DNA from: Actinomyces massiliensis 4401292
Lineage (GTDB): Bacteria; Actinomycetota; Actinomycetes; Actinomycetales; Actinomycetaceae
NCBI RefSeq assembly: GCF_000269805.1
Contig: NZ_JH711482.1
Location: 684,169-748,168 of the forward strand
DNA length: 64,000 bases
Direction of reading: 5' to 3'
Shown: piece after piece, positions 1 through 8,133 of the stretch
Numbering within the stretch: the first letter of the stretch is position 1
How the letters are laid out: every line of letters begins with the position of its first letter
Notes under the pieces: generated by a model
The model's input: the letters and a program-made list of their open reading frames with translations, nothing else
What the model was told of the DNA's origin: nothing
Database searches by the model: none
Program-made: the position numbers and the translations under genes

Positions 1-1663
1 CAGCCTGGTCAAGTTCGACGGCGCCAAGGAGCGCCATCTGACGGCCCGCGAGTTCCACCAGATCGCCGGGAGGGCCGGCCGCGCCGGCTTCGACACGCGC
101 GGATACGTCGTCGTCCAGGCTCCCGAGCACGTCATCGACAACGCCAAGGCACTGGCCAAGGCCGGGGACGATGAGCGCAAACGCCGCAAGATCGTGCGCA
201 AGAAGGCCCCCGAGGGACGCGTCAACTGGACGGACAAGACCTTCGAGCGCCTGCGCGACGCCGCCCCGGAGACCCTGACCAGCCAGTTCCAGGTCACCAC
301 CACCATGGTCCTGAACCTCATGGAGCGCGACGGCGAGCCGGTGGCCGCCATGGCCGACCTGCTGTCCCGCGTTCATGGCAGCCAGGCCGAACGGCGCAGG
401 CATGTGCGCCGCGCCATCAAGATCTACCAGTCGCTGCGCACCGCCGGGGTCCTGGAGCACGTCTCCAGCGCCCAGTCCGAACGGGACGGCCGTCCGCGCC
501 TGCGCCTGGCAGTGGATCTGCCCGGGGATTTCGCCCTCAATCAGCCGCTGGCGCCTTTCGCCCTGGCGGCCATGGATCTGCTGAACGTGGACTCCCCCGA
601 GCACACGCTCGACGTCGTCTCAGTGGTGGAGGCGACCCTGGACGACCCGCGCCCCCTGCTGTACGCCCAGCAGCGGGCCGCCCGAGGCGAGGCCGTGGCG
701 GCCATGAAGGCCGAGGGCCTCGACTACGAGGAGCGCATGGCCGCCCTGGAGGAGATCACCTGGCCCCAGCCCCTGACTGAACTGCTGGCCCCGGCGCTGG
801 AGACCTACAAGCAGGCGAACCCCTGGATCGCCGAGTACGAACTGCGTCCGAAGTCGGTGGTGCGGGACATGGTGGAGAACGCCATGACCTTCTCCGACCT
901 CATCTCCCGCTACGAGCTGGGGCGCAGTGAGGGTGTGGTTCTTCGCTACCTCACCGACGCCTACCGGGCCCTGCGGCAGGTCGTCCCCGACGAGCACCGC
1001 ACGCCCGAGGTCGATGAGCTCACCGACTGGCTCGGGGCCCTGGTGCGGGCCGTGGACTCCTCACTGCTGGACGAGTGGGAGGCTCTGGGGGCGGCGCAGT
1101 CCGGCCGGGTCGAGGAAGTCGCGGGCCTGTTGGAGGGCGACCGCCCGGAGGCGAATGACTCGGCCGGTGTCTCGACGGGCATTGAGCGCGCCTTCGGGGC
1201 GGATGCAGACGGCAGAGTCGCCCTGACCCGCAATCTTCACGCCTTCCGAGTGGCGGTGCGCCGTGAGATGTTCCGGCGCGTCGAGCTCATGGCCCGCGAC
1301 GACGTCGAGGGCTTGGGGCGCCTGGACGCCTCCTCCGGCTGGGGCGAGGAGCGGTGGGACGGTGTGCTTGCCCGGTACTGGGACGAGTACGACTGGATCG
1401 GCACCGACACCGCCGCCCGGGCGGTGAGCCTGGCGCCTCTGGATGAGGCGCCCGACGAGGCGGCGCTGGCGTCCGCCGGCGTCTCGGAGCGGCTGCGCGA
1501 GGCCCTGGAAGCGTCGGGGCGGCGGGTCTGGCTCGCCACCCAGGTCATTGAGGACCCCGACGGCGACCACGACTGGCGGCTGACGGCCCTGGTGGACCTG
1601 GCCGAGTGCGACCGCGAGAACAGGGCCTTGGTGCACCTGCTGTCGGTCGGACCGCAGGAATGA
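1..1663 (+). CDS. Ski2-like DEAD/DEAH-box RNA helicase, C-terminal part (5' end outside window)
   Basis: The frame is already open at base 2, so the start lies upstream of the window. The first codons read through a superfamily-2 motif VI, HQIAGRAGRAGFD, about 20 codons in, which is the Q..GR.GR arginine-finger element of Ski2/Mtr4-type helicases. The remaining roughly 530 residues carry no further helicase motif and fit the long C-terminal region (DUF3516 type) of actinobacterial Ski2-like enzymes. Such proteins unwind RNA using ATP; the substrate here is unknown. The stop TGA overlaps the next ATG (ATGATG at 1660-1665), so the two genes are probably translationally coupled. The family call is firm. 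The domain name for the C-terminal part is from memory of the family. Confidence 0.85.
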   Translation, partial: SLVKFDGAKERHLTAREFHQIAGRAGRAGFDTRGYVVVQAPEHVIDNAKALAKAGDDERKRRKIVRKKAPEGRVNWTDKTFERLRDAAPETLTSQFQVTTTMVLNLMERDGEPVAAMADLLSRVHGSQAERRRHVRRAIKIYQSLRTAGVLEHVSSAQSERDGRPRLRLAVDLPGDFALNQPLAPFALAAMDLLNVDSPEHTLDVVSVVEATLDDPRPLLYAQQRAARGEAVAAMKAEGLDYEERMAALEEITWPQPLTELLAPALETYKQANPWIAEYELRPKSVVRDMVENAMTFSDLISRYELGRSEGVVLRYLTDAYRALRQVVPDEHRTPEVDELTDWLGALVRAVDSSLLDEWEALGAAQSGRVEEVAGLLEGDRPEANDSAGVSTGIERAFGADADGRVALTRNLHAFRVAVRREMFRRVELMARDDVEGLGRLDASSGWGEERWDGVLARYWDEYDWIGTDTAARAVSLAPLDEAPDEAALASAGVSERLREALEASGRRVWLATQVIEDPDGDHDWRLTALVDLAECDRENRALVHLLSVGPQE

Positions 1664-2331
1664 TGACGAGGCAGGAGCGGGCAAGCGCCATGACGACTGT
1701 GCCGACTATGCCGACAGCGCCACTGCGCGTCGTGCCCCGCCTCAGTACGTGGGTGGTGTGCCCGGCCTGCTCGGGGCCCGCGCACGTGGTGGAGCGCGGG
1801 GCGTTCTGCACCCGCTGCACGTGGAGTGCCCGGGGCGCCCGGTCGGGCTACTGGTGCGGGTGCTGTCAGAGGTGGGAGGGGGAACGCCCCCGGCCCGCGC
1901 GTCCCGCACAGGCGCGCACGACGTGGCGCTGCCCCGCCTGCGGCCGCCGCCAGACGGCGGTGCTACGGCTCTCGCCGACTTCGCGGCCGGAACGGCGCTG
2001 CCCGTGCGGGACCTCAATGATCATGACCGGGCGCGCCAGCGCCCTGAAAGTCTCCGACGGCGTCGATGCCCTGTACGGGCTGCCCTTCTACCTCAGCACG
2101 CCGTGCGCCGGGCACACCCTGTGGGTCGCCAACGGTGAGCACGCCGAGTACCTCCTCGGCTTCGTGAGGGCCCGACTGCGGCCCACGGGAAAGGAGCTGG
2201 GCCACCGGCTGCCCGCCTGGGTCCTCAGCCGCAAGCACCGCGGCGCCGTCATGCACGCCCTGAACGGGCTCCTGCGCGAGGCCCGATCCCTGGAGAGCGC
2301 CCACCGCCCCGGCCCCGCGCCGACTCGATGA
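1660..2331 (+). CDS. Multi-zinc-ribbon hypothetical protein coupled to the upstream helicase
   Basis: I start this at ATG 1660, which overlaps the helicase stop. An upstream in-frame Met at 1606 would lie inside the helicase gene. The roughly 223-residue product is Cys-rich in its first half, with CPAC..CTRC, CGCC, CPACGRR and CPCG motifs that look like two or three zinc ribbons. The second half contains CAGHTLWVANGEHAEYLLGF followed by a basic RLPAWVLSRKHR stretch, a combination I recognise from zinc-ribbon proteins of unknown function. No enzyme motif is visible. Position suggests a nucleic-acid-binding partner of the helicase; that is inference. Confidence 0.75.
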   Translation: MMTRQERASAMTTVPTMPTAPLRVVPRLSTWVVCPACSGPAHVVERGAFCTRCTWSARGARSGYWCGCCQRWEGERPRPARPAQARTTWRCPACGRRQTAVLRLSPTSRPERRCPCGTSMIMTGRASALKVSDGVDALYGLPFYLSTPCAGHTLWVANGEHAEYLLGFVRARLRPTGKELGHRLPAWVLSRKHRGAVMHALNGLLREARSLESAHRPGPAPTR

Positions 2332-2391
2332 GCCCACGGTCGGCGAGGCGTCTCAGGATGCAGGAGACGAAGGATCTCGAGTGGCTCTCCC

Positions 2392-3369
2392 TCAGCGGCG
2401 GGCGACGAGGTCGTGCAGCACCGCCGTGTCCACCGGCGTGGTGCGGCAGCAGCCGCCGATGAGGCGCACACCGGCATCGAGCCACTCGGGTGCCGACGCC
2501 GTGTATCGGGTGAACCGCTCCGGTCCGCCGGCTGGACGCCAGGTTCTGGAGTCCGGGTCGTAGGTGCCACCGGCGTTGGGATACGCGACCAGAGGCTTGT
2601 GCGTCGCCGCGCTCAGGACAGGCAGTGCCAGACTCACAACCGATGGGGCAACGCAGTTCACACCGACGGCGATGACGGCGTCCTCGGTGTCGGCCCACGC
2701 GGCGGCCTCCGCCAGCGGAGTGCCATCGGCCAGGTGCTCGCCGTCGGAGCCCACCTGGAAGGAGACCCAGCACTCGGCCCCAGGGGCGGCCCGCTGAAGC
2801 CGCTCGACGAGCCAGCGAGCCTCATCCAGGCGCGGCTGGGTCTCAACCGCGAAAAGTCGGACCCCCTCCTCGCCGAGGGCCTCGAGGCGCGGCAGGTGGA
2901 CCGACTCGAAGTCGGGGGCGTCAGTGGTATACGCGCCGGTGTACTCGGCTCCGTCCGCCAGGTAGGCGCCATAGGGGCCGAGGCTGCCCGCCACGAGCAC
3001 GGGCTCCTGCGGGTGGGCCTTCACATGCAGATCACGGGCGTCGAGGGCCAGACGTGCGGCAGTCGCGATAACGGCGCGGGAATCCGCCTCGGTGAGGCCG
3101 GTGCGCATGAGGGCGGGAGCAGTGGCCTGATAGGAATTCGTGCAGATGACTCGGGCACCGGCGAAGAGATAGTCCGTGTGAACAGCGGTGACGGCCTCAG
3201 GCGCCTCGGTCAGGGCGAGGGCGGACCACAGCGGGTTCGCCGTGCCGACTCCCCGGGCATCGAGTTCGGTACCCATGGCGCCGTCCAGGACGACGGGGCC
3301 GCGTGCCATCAACTCGGACAGGTCGACCTGGTGCTGCGAGGAATCGGGCGCGGTCGGAAAGGTTCGCAT
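2392..3369 (-). CDS. mmuM: Homocysteine S-methyltransferase
   Basis: A 325-residue protein of the zinc-dependent Pfam S-methyl_trans family. It transfers a methyl group from S-methylmethionine (or S-adenosylmethionine) to homocysteine, giving methionine. Visible family marks are VVLDGAMGTELDARG near the N terminus, VGVNCVAP carrying the first zinc Cys, and GGCCRTTP near the C terminus carrying the other two. It is divergent from an MmuP-type permease, matching the mmuPM partnership of enterobacteria although the genes here are not in one operon. No Shine-Dalgarno is seen. TAGCGT at 3376-3381 lies 6 bases before the ATG, so the mRNA is probably leaderless. Confidence 0.92.
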   Translation of the reverse strand: MRTFPTAPDSSQHQVDLSELMARGPVVLDGAMGTELDARGVGTANPLWSALALTEAPEAVTAVHTDYLFAGARVICTNSYQATAPALMRTGLTEADSRAVIATAARLALDARDLHVKAHPQEPVLVAGSLGPYGAYLADGAEYTGAYTTDAPDFESVHLPRLEALGEEGVRLFAVETQPRLDEARWLVERLQRAAPGAECWVSFQVGSDGEHLADGTPLAEAAAWADTEDAVIAVGVNCVAPSVVSLALPVLSAATHKPLVAYPNAGGTYDPDSRTWRPAGGPERFTRYTASAPEWLDAGVRLIGGCCRTTPVDTAVLHDLVARR

Positions 3370-3418
3370 GGCGACACGCTAACCGAGGCGAGCGCCGAGC
3401 ATCGATAGCCTCGCCCGT
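3370..3418. promoter_or_regulatory. Divergent leaderless promoter region between mmuM and mmuP
   Basis: Only 49 bp separate the two start codons. The minus strand has TAGCGT (3376-3381) 6 bases before the mmuM ATG. The plus strand has TAGCCT (3406-3411) 7 bases before the mmuP ATG. Both match the TANNNT minus-10 of actinobacterial leaderless promoters, so both transcripts probably begin at or next to the start codon. No convincing minus-35 is seen. Confidence 0.6.
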
Positions 3419-4888
3419 ATGGTCGAAACCCCTGAGGATCCACCGCTAGAAATCACAAGCGCCCGCCCCTCTCCGACTACAACCTCATCCGACACCGGGA
3501 ACAGCACCGGGAGCGCGAGCGGTCAGCCTCATGCCCTTAAACGCCGAATGACCAGCCGTCATCTCATGATGATCAGCTTCGGCGGAGTCATCGGTACGGG
3601 ACTCTTCCTGTCATCCGGCTACACAGTGAGTCAGGCCGGCCCGATCGGCACGATCCTGGCCTATGCGGTGGGATCCGCCATCGTGTACCTCGTCATGCTG
3701 TGCCTGGGCGAACTGAGCGTTGCCATGCCCCTGACCGGCGCGTTCCATGTGTACGCACGCCGCTGCCTGGGTCCGGCAACCGGTTTCGTCACCGCCATCC
3801 TGTACTGGCTGACGTGGACGGTAGCGCTCGGCAGCGAGTTCACCGGAGCAGCCATGATCATGACCGACTGGTTCCCCTCAACACCGGCCTGGCTATGGGC
3901 GGCGCTCTTCATCCTGCTCATCCTCGGGGTCAATCTCGCCTCAGTGCGGGTCTTCGCGGAGACCGAGTCCCTCCTGTCCTCGATCAAGGTCCTGGCGATC
4001 CTCGCCTTCATCGTGCTGGGCGCCCTGGCGATCATCGGAGTCATTCCCTATGCGGGATACGACTCGGCACCGCTGCTGAGCAACCTGACCGCGGATGGTC
4101 TTTTCCCTCAAGGCCTGGGCGCTGTCTTCACCACAATGCTCACCGTCAACTTCGCCTTCTCCGGCACCGAGCTCATCGGAATCACCGCGGGCGAGACGAA
4201 GGATCCGGGGACCACCGTGCCACGGGCCATTCACGCGACCCTGTGGCGTCTGGTCATCTTCTTCATCGGCTCGATCACAGTGATGAGCGCGCTCATCCCC
4301 TGGCATGCGGCGGGCGTCGAGCAGAGCCCGTTCGTCACGGTTTTCAACGCGATGGGGATCCCCTTCGCCGGGACCATCATGAATGTCGTCATTCTCGCCG
4401 CCATCCTGTCCGCCGCCAATTCGGGCCTATACGCCTCAACCCGCATGCTGTGGTCGCTGGCCGACGAGGGAACGGTGCCCAGGGTACTGGCGCGCACCAA
4501 CCGCTTCGGGGTGCCCGCCCCGGCGATGGCCGCCTCGATGATCGGCGGGCTGGCGGCGCTGGCGACCAGCACGGTGGCGGCCTCGACGGTCTACATCGTG
4601 CTGGTGTCGGTATCAGGGCTGGCCGTGATGCTCGTGTGGGTCTCCATCGCCGCCTCCCACGTGTCGTTCCGACGTCGGCGGCGCCTTCAGGGGCACGTCG
4701 ATGACGAGCTCTCCTACAGGGCACCCGGCTACCCGTGGGTATCGCTGGCGGCACTGGTGGCCTCGGCGCTGTCCTGCCTCCTGATCGTCTTCGACCCGAC
4801 GCAGCGGCCGGCCCTGTGGATGACCGCGGTCTTCGTCGCCGCCTGCTACGCGCTGTACTGGGCCGGGCAGAGGCGCATCTCGGCCTGA
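3419..4888 (+). CDS. mmuP: S-methylmethionine permease (APC family)
   Basis: A 489-residue APC amino-acid permease with about 12 membrane segments after a roughly 45-residue Ser/Thr-rich cytoplasmic tail. I place it with MmuP rather than a generic permease because long stretches agree with my recollection of E. coli MmuP: GGVIGTGLF, CLGELSVAMP.TGAFHVYA, NFAFSGTELIGI.AGET, ILSAANSGLYAS.RMLWSL and YRAP.YP. It would import S-methylmethionine, a plant-derived methyl donor, for the divergent MmuM. The long N-terminal tail is unusual for the family. The start is set by the TAGCCT-N7-ATG leaderless arrangement; no ribosome-binding site is present. Confidence 0.88.
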   Translation: MVETPEDPPLEITSARPSPTTTSSDTGNSTGSASGQPHALKRRMTSRHLMMISFGGVIGTGLFLSSGYTVSQAGPIGTILAYAVGSAIVYLVMLCLGELSVAMPLTGAFHVYARRCLGPATGFVTAILYWLTWTVALGSEFTGAAMIMTDWFPSTPAWLWAALFILLILGVNLASVRVFAETESLLSSIKVLAILAFIVLGALAIIGVIPYAGYDSAPLLSNLTADGLFPQGLGAVFTTMLTVNFAFSGTELIGITAGETKDPGTTVPRAIHATLWRLVIFFIGSITVMSALIPWHAAGVEQSPFVTVFNAMGIPFAGTIMNVVILAAILSAANSGLYASTRMLWSLADEGTVPRVLARTNRFGVPAPAMAASMIGGLAALATSTVAASTVYIVLVSVSGLAVMLVWVSIAASHVSFRRRRRLQGHVDDELSYRAPGYPWVSLAALVASALSCLLIVFDPTQRPALWMTAVFVAACYALYWAGQRRISA

Positions 4889-4942
4889 GGCGAGCGCCGT
4901 GAAGTCCGCATGCGCAGGGGCCAGGTCTGATCGAGTGCTTCG

Positions 4943-4988
4943 GTGCGGCCCGGGCCGGCCGCACGGGCCCCGGGCCGGCCGCACGGGC
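4943..4988. terminator. GC-rich hairpin with 20-bp direct repeat between convergent mmuP and yccF
   Basis: GTGCGGCC (4943-4950) pairs with GGCCGCAC (4957-4964). An 18-bp element at 4951-4968 recurs at 4971-4988, so a second, longer hairpin with the downstream GGCCGCAC (4977-4984) is also possible. There is no T tract. The position between two convergent genes suggests a bidirectional terminator. Confidence 0.55.
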
Positions 4989-5019
4989 GCTGAGAAGCAT
5001 GAGAAGCAGGAGCAGCGTC

Positions 5020-5403
5020 TCAGGCGATGCCGTCCCCCGGGACAACCTCCTTGCCGAAGGGGAAGCAGGTCACGGGAATCATCTTGACGTTGGCGATCGC
5101 CAGCGGAATCCCGATGATGGTCACGGCCTGTGCGGCCGCCGTCGTCAAGTGACCGATGGCCAGCCAGAGGCCGGCGACGAGGAACCAGATCACGTTGCTG
5201 AGGCCGCTCATGGCGCCCGCCCCCGGCTTGGTGACGACGGTGCGCCCGAAGGGCCACAGGGCGTAGCCGGCGATGCGGAATGAGGCGACTCCAGCGGGGA
5301 TGGTGACAATGAGGAGGCAGGCGATGACGCCGAAGAACAAGTACCCCAGCCAGAGCCAGAAGCCACCGAAGACGACCCAGATGAGGTTGAGCAATGTGCG
5401 CAT
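5020..5403 (-). CDS. YccF-family inner-membrane protein
   Basis: A 127-residue protein made of two similar halves, each with a hydrophobic stretch followed by a conserved polar turn. The family signatures ...NLIWVVFGGFWLWLGYL... and IPAGVASFRIAGYALWPFGR in the first half are echoed by NVIWFLVAGLWLAIGHL and IPLAIANVKMIPVTCFPFGK in the second. This internal duplication is typical of YccF (DUF307) proteins, whose function is unknown. A weak TAGACA lies 6 bases before the ATG with no Shine-Dalgarno, so it may be leaderless. It has no operon partner, being convergent with mmuP and preceded by a decayed gene. Confidence 0.88.
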   Translation of the reverse strand: MRTLLNLIWVVFGGFWLWLGYLFFGVIACLLIVTIPAGVASFRIAGYALWPFGRTVVTKPGAGAMSGLSNVIWFLVAGLWLAIGHLTTAAAQAVTIIGIPLAIANVKMIPVTCFPFGKEVVPGDGIA

Positions 5404-5468
5404 AGGGACTGTCTACACCACTTGCGCCACCGCGGTCCCGCGATGCTCGTCCTACGGGGCGCTGACTT

Positions 5469-5582
5469 CGCAGTGCGCTCAAAGGGCGCCCGGGCAACGG
5501 CATCGGAAAGCACGGCTAGAAGCTCGGGCACTCGATCCGGAGAGTGGCGGCTGCGCGCTTGATCGATAGTGAGCACGTACAT
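5469..5582 (-). pseudogene. Remnant of a SatD-family gene (N-terminal fragment)
   Basis: From ATG 5582 the minus strand reads MYVLTIDQARSRHSPDRVPE and continues to PFERTA, about 38 residues. This resembles the N terminus of actinobacterial SatD-family proteins, which as I recall them begin M.VLT.DQR.SR and continue through LPFERT.GDE.QG. Straight after FERT the family resemblance stops: the frame stays open but encodes unrelated residues and runs into yccF. I therefore call a truncated pseudogene, not a working gene. The identification rests on recall of a short motif. Two strong dyads lie 31-78 bp upstream of the start. Confidence 0.5.
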
Positions 5583-5612
5583 GACACGGGGACGACGCAA
5601 CGATAACCACAC

Positions 5613-5660
5613 ATCAACCTTCTGAGGTTGATATCGCTAGATCAAGCTCAGAAGGTTGAT
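5613..5660. promoter_or_regulatory. Pair of near-identical 20-bp dyad operators in opposite orientation
   Basis: Site 1, ATCAACCTTCTGAGGTTGAT at 5613-5632, has 7-bp inverted arms. Site 2 on the other strand, 5660 to 5641, is ATCAACCTTCTGAGCTTGAT, identical at 19 of 20 positions. Their centres are 28 bp apart. Together they also form a 14-bp inverted repeat with a 20-bp loop. The form fits paired operators for a dimeric repressor or MerR-type activator. No regulator gene adjoins. The rest of 5404-5736, about 330 bp, holds only these sites and the satD remnant. Confidence 0.55.
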
Positions 5661-5736
5661 CAATGATCGGAGACCTTCACCGCGAATCCGCGGCAGTCAG
5701 TCCGCCCGACCCGCTCGCTCTCGCATCCGAGTCGGT

Positions 5737-6657
5737 TCACCAGAAGACGCGCTGAGCGATGGCATCGGCGAAATTGTCCAGGGCATCGGGTGTGGAGCCC
5801 AGGTAGAGGCCCGCGTCGATGAGCGAGACCTCCATGAGGTAGAAGCCCCCCTTCCCATCCGCGACGACGTCTACGCGATCGAACAGGAGTTGGATATCGC
5901 GTCCCGAGTGCTCCTTGATCAGACCATGGATGGCCTTGCGCACGCGCTCCCCCCACAGCCACTCCTGTTCGCTGGGCTCACGGGCCGTGACGATCTCCTC
6001 GTGCACCTCGTCGGCGGAGCGGAAGGAAGGGTGGAGCATGGGCGCCTTCTCCACTGCATGGGACAGAACGCCATTGAAGTAGACCAGTGAGAGCTCGCCC
6101 CTGCGGTCGACCTCTTCGAGATAGCGCTGCACCATGACCGACCGGCCCCGCCCGAGATGATGGACGGTGTCGTTGATCGCATCCGCACGCGACCGCGCAT
6201 CCGTGGCGGTGTAGCGACCGGTCCCGCGCCCACCTGAGGAGACCGCGGGCTTGACGACGAAGTCGCCGTGCGCCGGGAAGCGCGTATGAACCTGGTGCTT
6301 GGAGTACCCGGCGCTGGGCTCGAGCCAGGTCGTCGGGATCATGGGGACCCCGAACTCGGCCAGCCGGGAGAGGTAGTGCTTGTCGGAGTTCCACTGCACG
6401 ACATCGGGATGATTGGCCAAGCGCGGCACCGACCGGGACCATGACAAGAAGTTGGTGTAGTTGCGTTTCTTGGCGTAGTCGCGAACCGAGCGCAGGACGA
6501 CCACACCGGCGTCGTCCCAGTTGATCGAGGAGTCGTTCCATACGGCCACTCGCGGCTCGATACCCCGATCCCGCAGCGCGTCGGGCAGGCCGCGGTCGTC
6601 GTCATCGAGCGTGGGATAGTCGGCGCAAGTAGCGAGCGTCACGATGGGGCTGGTCAC
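5737..6657 (-). CDS. ATP-grasp domain protein (RimK/DcsG-like ligase)
   Basis: A 306-residue protein with an ATP-grasp layout. The N-terminal domain begins TLATCADYPTLDDDD. The central segment FVVKPAVSSGGRGTGRY supplies the nucleotide-binding Lys and Gly-rich loop. The C-terminal FDRVDVV....FYLMEVSLIDAGLYL supplies the acidic metal-binding residues. Family members ligate a carboxylate to an amine or thiol through an acyl phosphate; the closest type I recall is the D-cycloserine-pathway ligase DcsG. The substrate here is unknown. I start at GTG 6657 because TACGGT (6664-6669) lies 6 bases upstream, the leaderless pattern seen elsewhere in this window. An upstream in-frame start at 6798 adds 47 residues of unlikely composition. 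Confidence 0.72.
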   Translation of the reverse strand: MTSPIVTLATCADYPTLDDDDRGLPDALRDRGIEPRVAVWNDSSINWDDAGVVVLRSVRDYAKKRNYTNFLSWSRSVPRLANHPDVVQWNSDKHYLSRLAEFGVPMIPTTWLEPSAGYSKHQVHTRFPAHGDFVVKPAVSSGGRGTGRYTATDARSRADAINDTVHHLGRGRSVMVQRYLEEVDRRGELSLVYFNGVLSHAVEKAPMLHPSFRSADEVHEEIVTAREPSEQEWLWGERVRKAIHGLIKEHSGRDIQLLFDRVDVVADGKGGFYLMEVSLIDAGLYLGSTPDALDNFADAIAQRVFW

Positions 6658-6807
6658 GGCCCCACCGTACCGCGGCCGATCCCACTGGCGTGAATGGCCG
6701 TCCTGTGACACCAGTCGGAGCTCAGCCCGGCCCGCCTCCTTCAGGACCGCGGCCGCACAGGCCCGCGGTCGCAGCGCAGCCACACCGATCGGTGCCACAA
6801 TTCACCT

Positions 6808-7872
6808 ATGACAGCCTCCTCTGCGAGCTTCACGACGGCGCCTCCCCGCCCGCCCGAGTCGGCCTCATCATCATCCAGGTCATCCAGACCCTCCCTGCGG
6901 AGCTTCTACCCGCCTACCGAGCCGACGGCCTCGGGCATGCTCGACGTCGGCGACGGCCAGCGGGTGTACTGGGAGACCTGTGGGAATCCTCATGGGATCC
7001 CGGCAGTCTTCGTTCACGGCGGTCCGGGAGGGGGCTGCTCGGAGGACCATCGCCGCCTCTTCGATCCCGAGCGCTACCGCATCATCCTGTTCGACCAGCG
7101 CGGATGCGGGCGCTCCCTGCCCAGCGCCTGCGAGCCGACCGCCGATCTATCAACGAACACCACCTGGCACCTGGTGGCCGACATGGAGGCGCTGCGCAAG
7201 CACCTGGGGGTGGAGCGCTGGCTCGTCTTCGGCGGCTCGTGGGGCTCCACCCTCGGACTCGCCTACGCCCAGACCCATCCGCAGCGGGTGCTCGCCCTGG
7301 TGCTGCGCGGCGTCTTCACGCTGCGCAAGCGCGAGCTCGACTGGTTCTACGAGGCGGGCGGCGCCGACATGGTCTGGCCCGATGAGTGGGAGCACTATGT
7401 CGCCGCCGCCGGCCAGGACGTGCGTCCAGGCGGCTATATCGAGCGCTACCACGAGCTGCTGTCCGATTCCGACCCCGCCGTCCACGGCCCCGCGGGCATC
7501 GCCTGGACGACGTGGGAGGCGGCGACCTCCACGCTTCTGCGCGACCAGGCACATATCGACGAGGTTCAGGACCCGGGCTTCGCGCTCGCCTTCGCCCGCA
7601 TCGAGAACCATTTCTTCACGAACCGCGGGTGGATGGAGGACGGTCAGCTCCTCGCAGGCGCCCGCACACTGGCCGAGCACGGCATTCCCGGCGTCATCGT
7701 CCAGGGCCGCTACGACATGTGCTGCCCCACGGGAACGGCCTGGGCCCTGCACCGCGCCTGGCCGCAGGCCGAGCTGCGCATCTGCCCGACGTCGGGGCAC
7801 TCCTTCGCCGAACCGGAGATCCTCTCCTCACTCATCGCCGCCACGGATCGCTTCGCCGCCGCACTCGGGTAG
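6808..7872 (+). CDS. pip: Prolyl iminopeptidase (alpha/beta hydrolase, peptidase S33)
   Basis: A 354-residue serine peptidase that removes N-terminal proline from peptides in the cytoplasm. The oxyanion-loop motif HGGPGGGCS, the DQRGCGRS motif, the nucleophile elbow GGSWGSTLGLAYAQ, the acid in QGRYDMCCPTGTAW and the terminal GHSF histidine are all present and in order. Residues 1-35 are a Ser/Pro-rich extension before the usual start SFYPPTEP. CACAAT lies 6 bases before the ATG, a weak match to the leaderless promoter pattern. It faces a tRNA-Lys pair downstream and has no operon partner. Confidence 0.93.
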   Translation: MTASSASFTTAPPRPPESASSSSRSSRPSLRSFYPPTEPTASGMLDVGDGQRVYWETCGNPHGIPAVFVHGGPGGGCSEDHRRLFDPERYRIILFDQRGCGRSLPSACEPTADLSTNTTWHLVADMEALRKHLGVERWLVFGGSWGSTLGLAYAQTHPQRVLALVLRGVFTLRKRELDWFYEAGGADMVWPDEWEHYVAAAGQDVRPGGYIERYHELLSDSDPAVHGPAGIAWTTWEAATSTLLRDQAHIDEVQDPGFALAFARIENHFFTNRGWMEDGQLLAGARTLAEHGIPGVIVQGRYDMCCPTGTAWALHRAWPQAELRICPTSGHSFAEPEILSSLIAATDRFAAALG

Positions 7873-7941
7873 CCGCAAGAACGGACGGCGCACCCATCAC
7901 CTGAGACTTCCCGCACAACAGGGCGATTCCGCGTTTCAGGA

Positions 7942-7971
7942 TTGGACACTCCAGCCATCGGGAAGTAAAGT
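7942..7971 (+). promoter_or_regulatory. Promoter for the tRNA-Lys pair
   Basis: TTGGAC (7942-7947) and TAAAGT (7966-7971) are separated by 18 bp and lie 22 bp before the mature 5' end of the first tRNA. The promoter before tRNA-His at 47119-47148 has the same minus-10, the same spacing and a related minus-35. Confidence 0.65.
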
Positions 7972-7993
7972 TTTCCTCCGTCGCCAGGCACAT

Positions 7994-8067
7994 GCCTCCT
8001 TAGCTCAGTTGGTCAGAGCACCTGACTCTTAATCAGGGTGTCCAGGGTTCGAGTCCCTGAGGGGGTA
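7994..8067 (+). tRNA. tRNA-Lys (anticodon CTT), copy 1
   Basis: A cloverleaf is readable. The acceptor strand is GCCTCCT, the D stem GCTC/GAGC, the anticodon stem CCTGA/TCAGG around loop CTCTTAA, and the T stem CAGGG/CCCTG. The 3' acceptor is AGGGGGT with discriminator A. Pair 1-72 is G:U and pair 4-69 is U:G. CCA is not encoded (the DNA reads CCG). The body from the last acceptor base onward is identical to copy 2, 140 bp downstream. Confidence 0.93.
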
Positions 8068-8133
8068 CCGTTACCGGGCACGGTAGCGACGCAGTGACGC
8101 AGCAATGACGACATCACAACCAAATACAACCAT

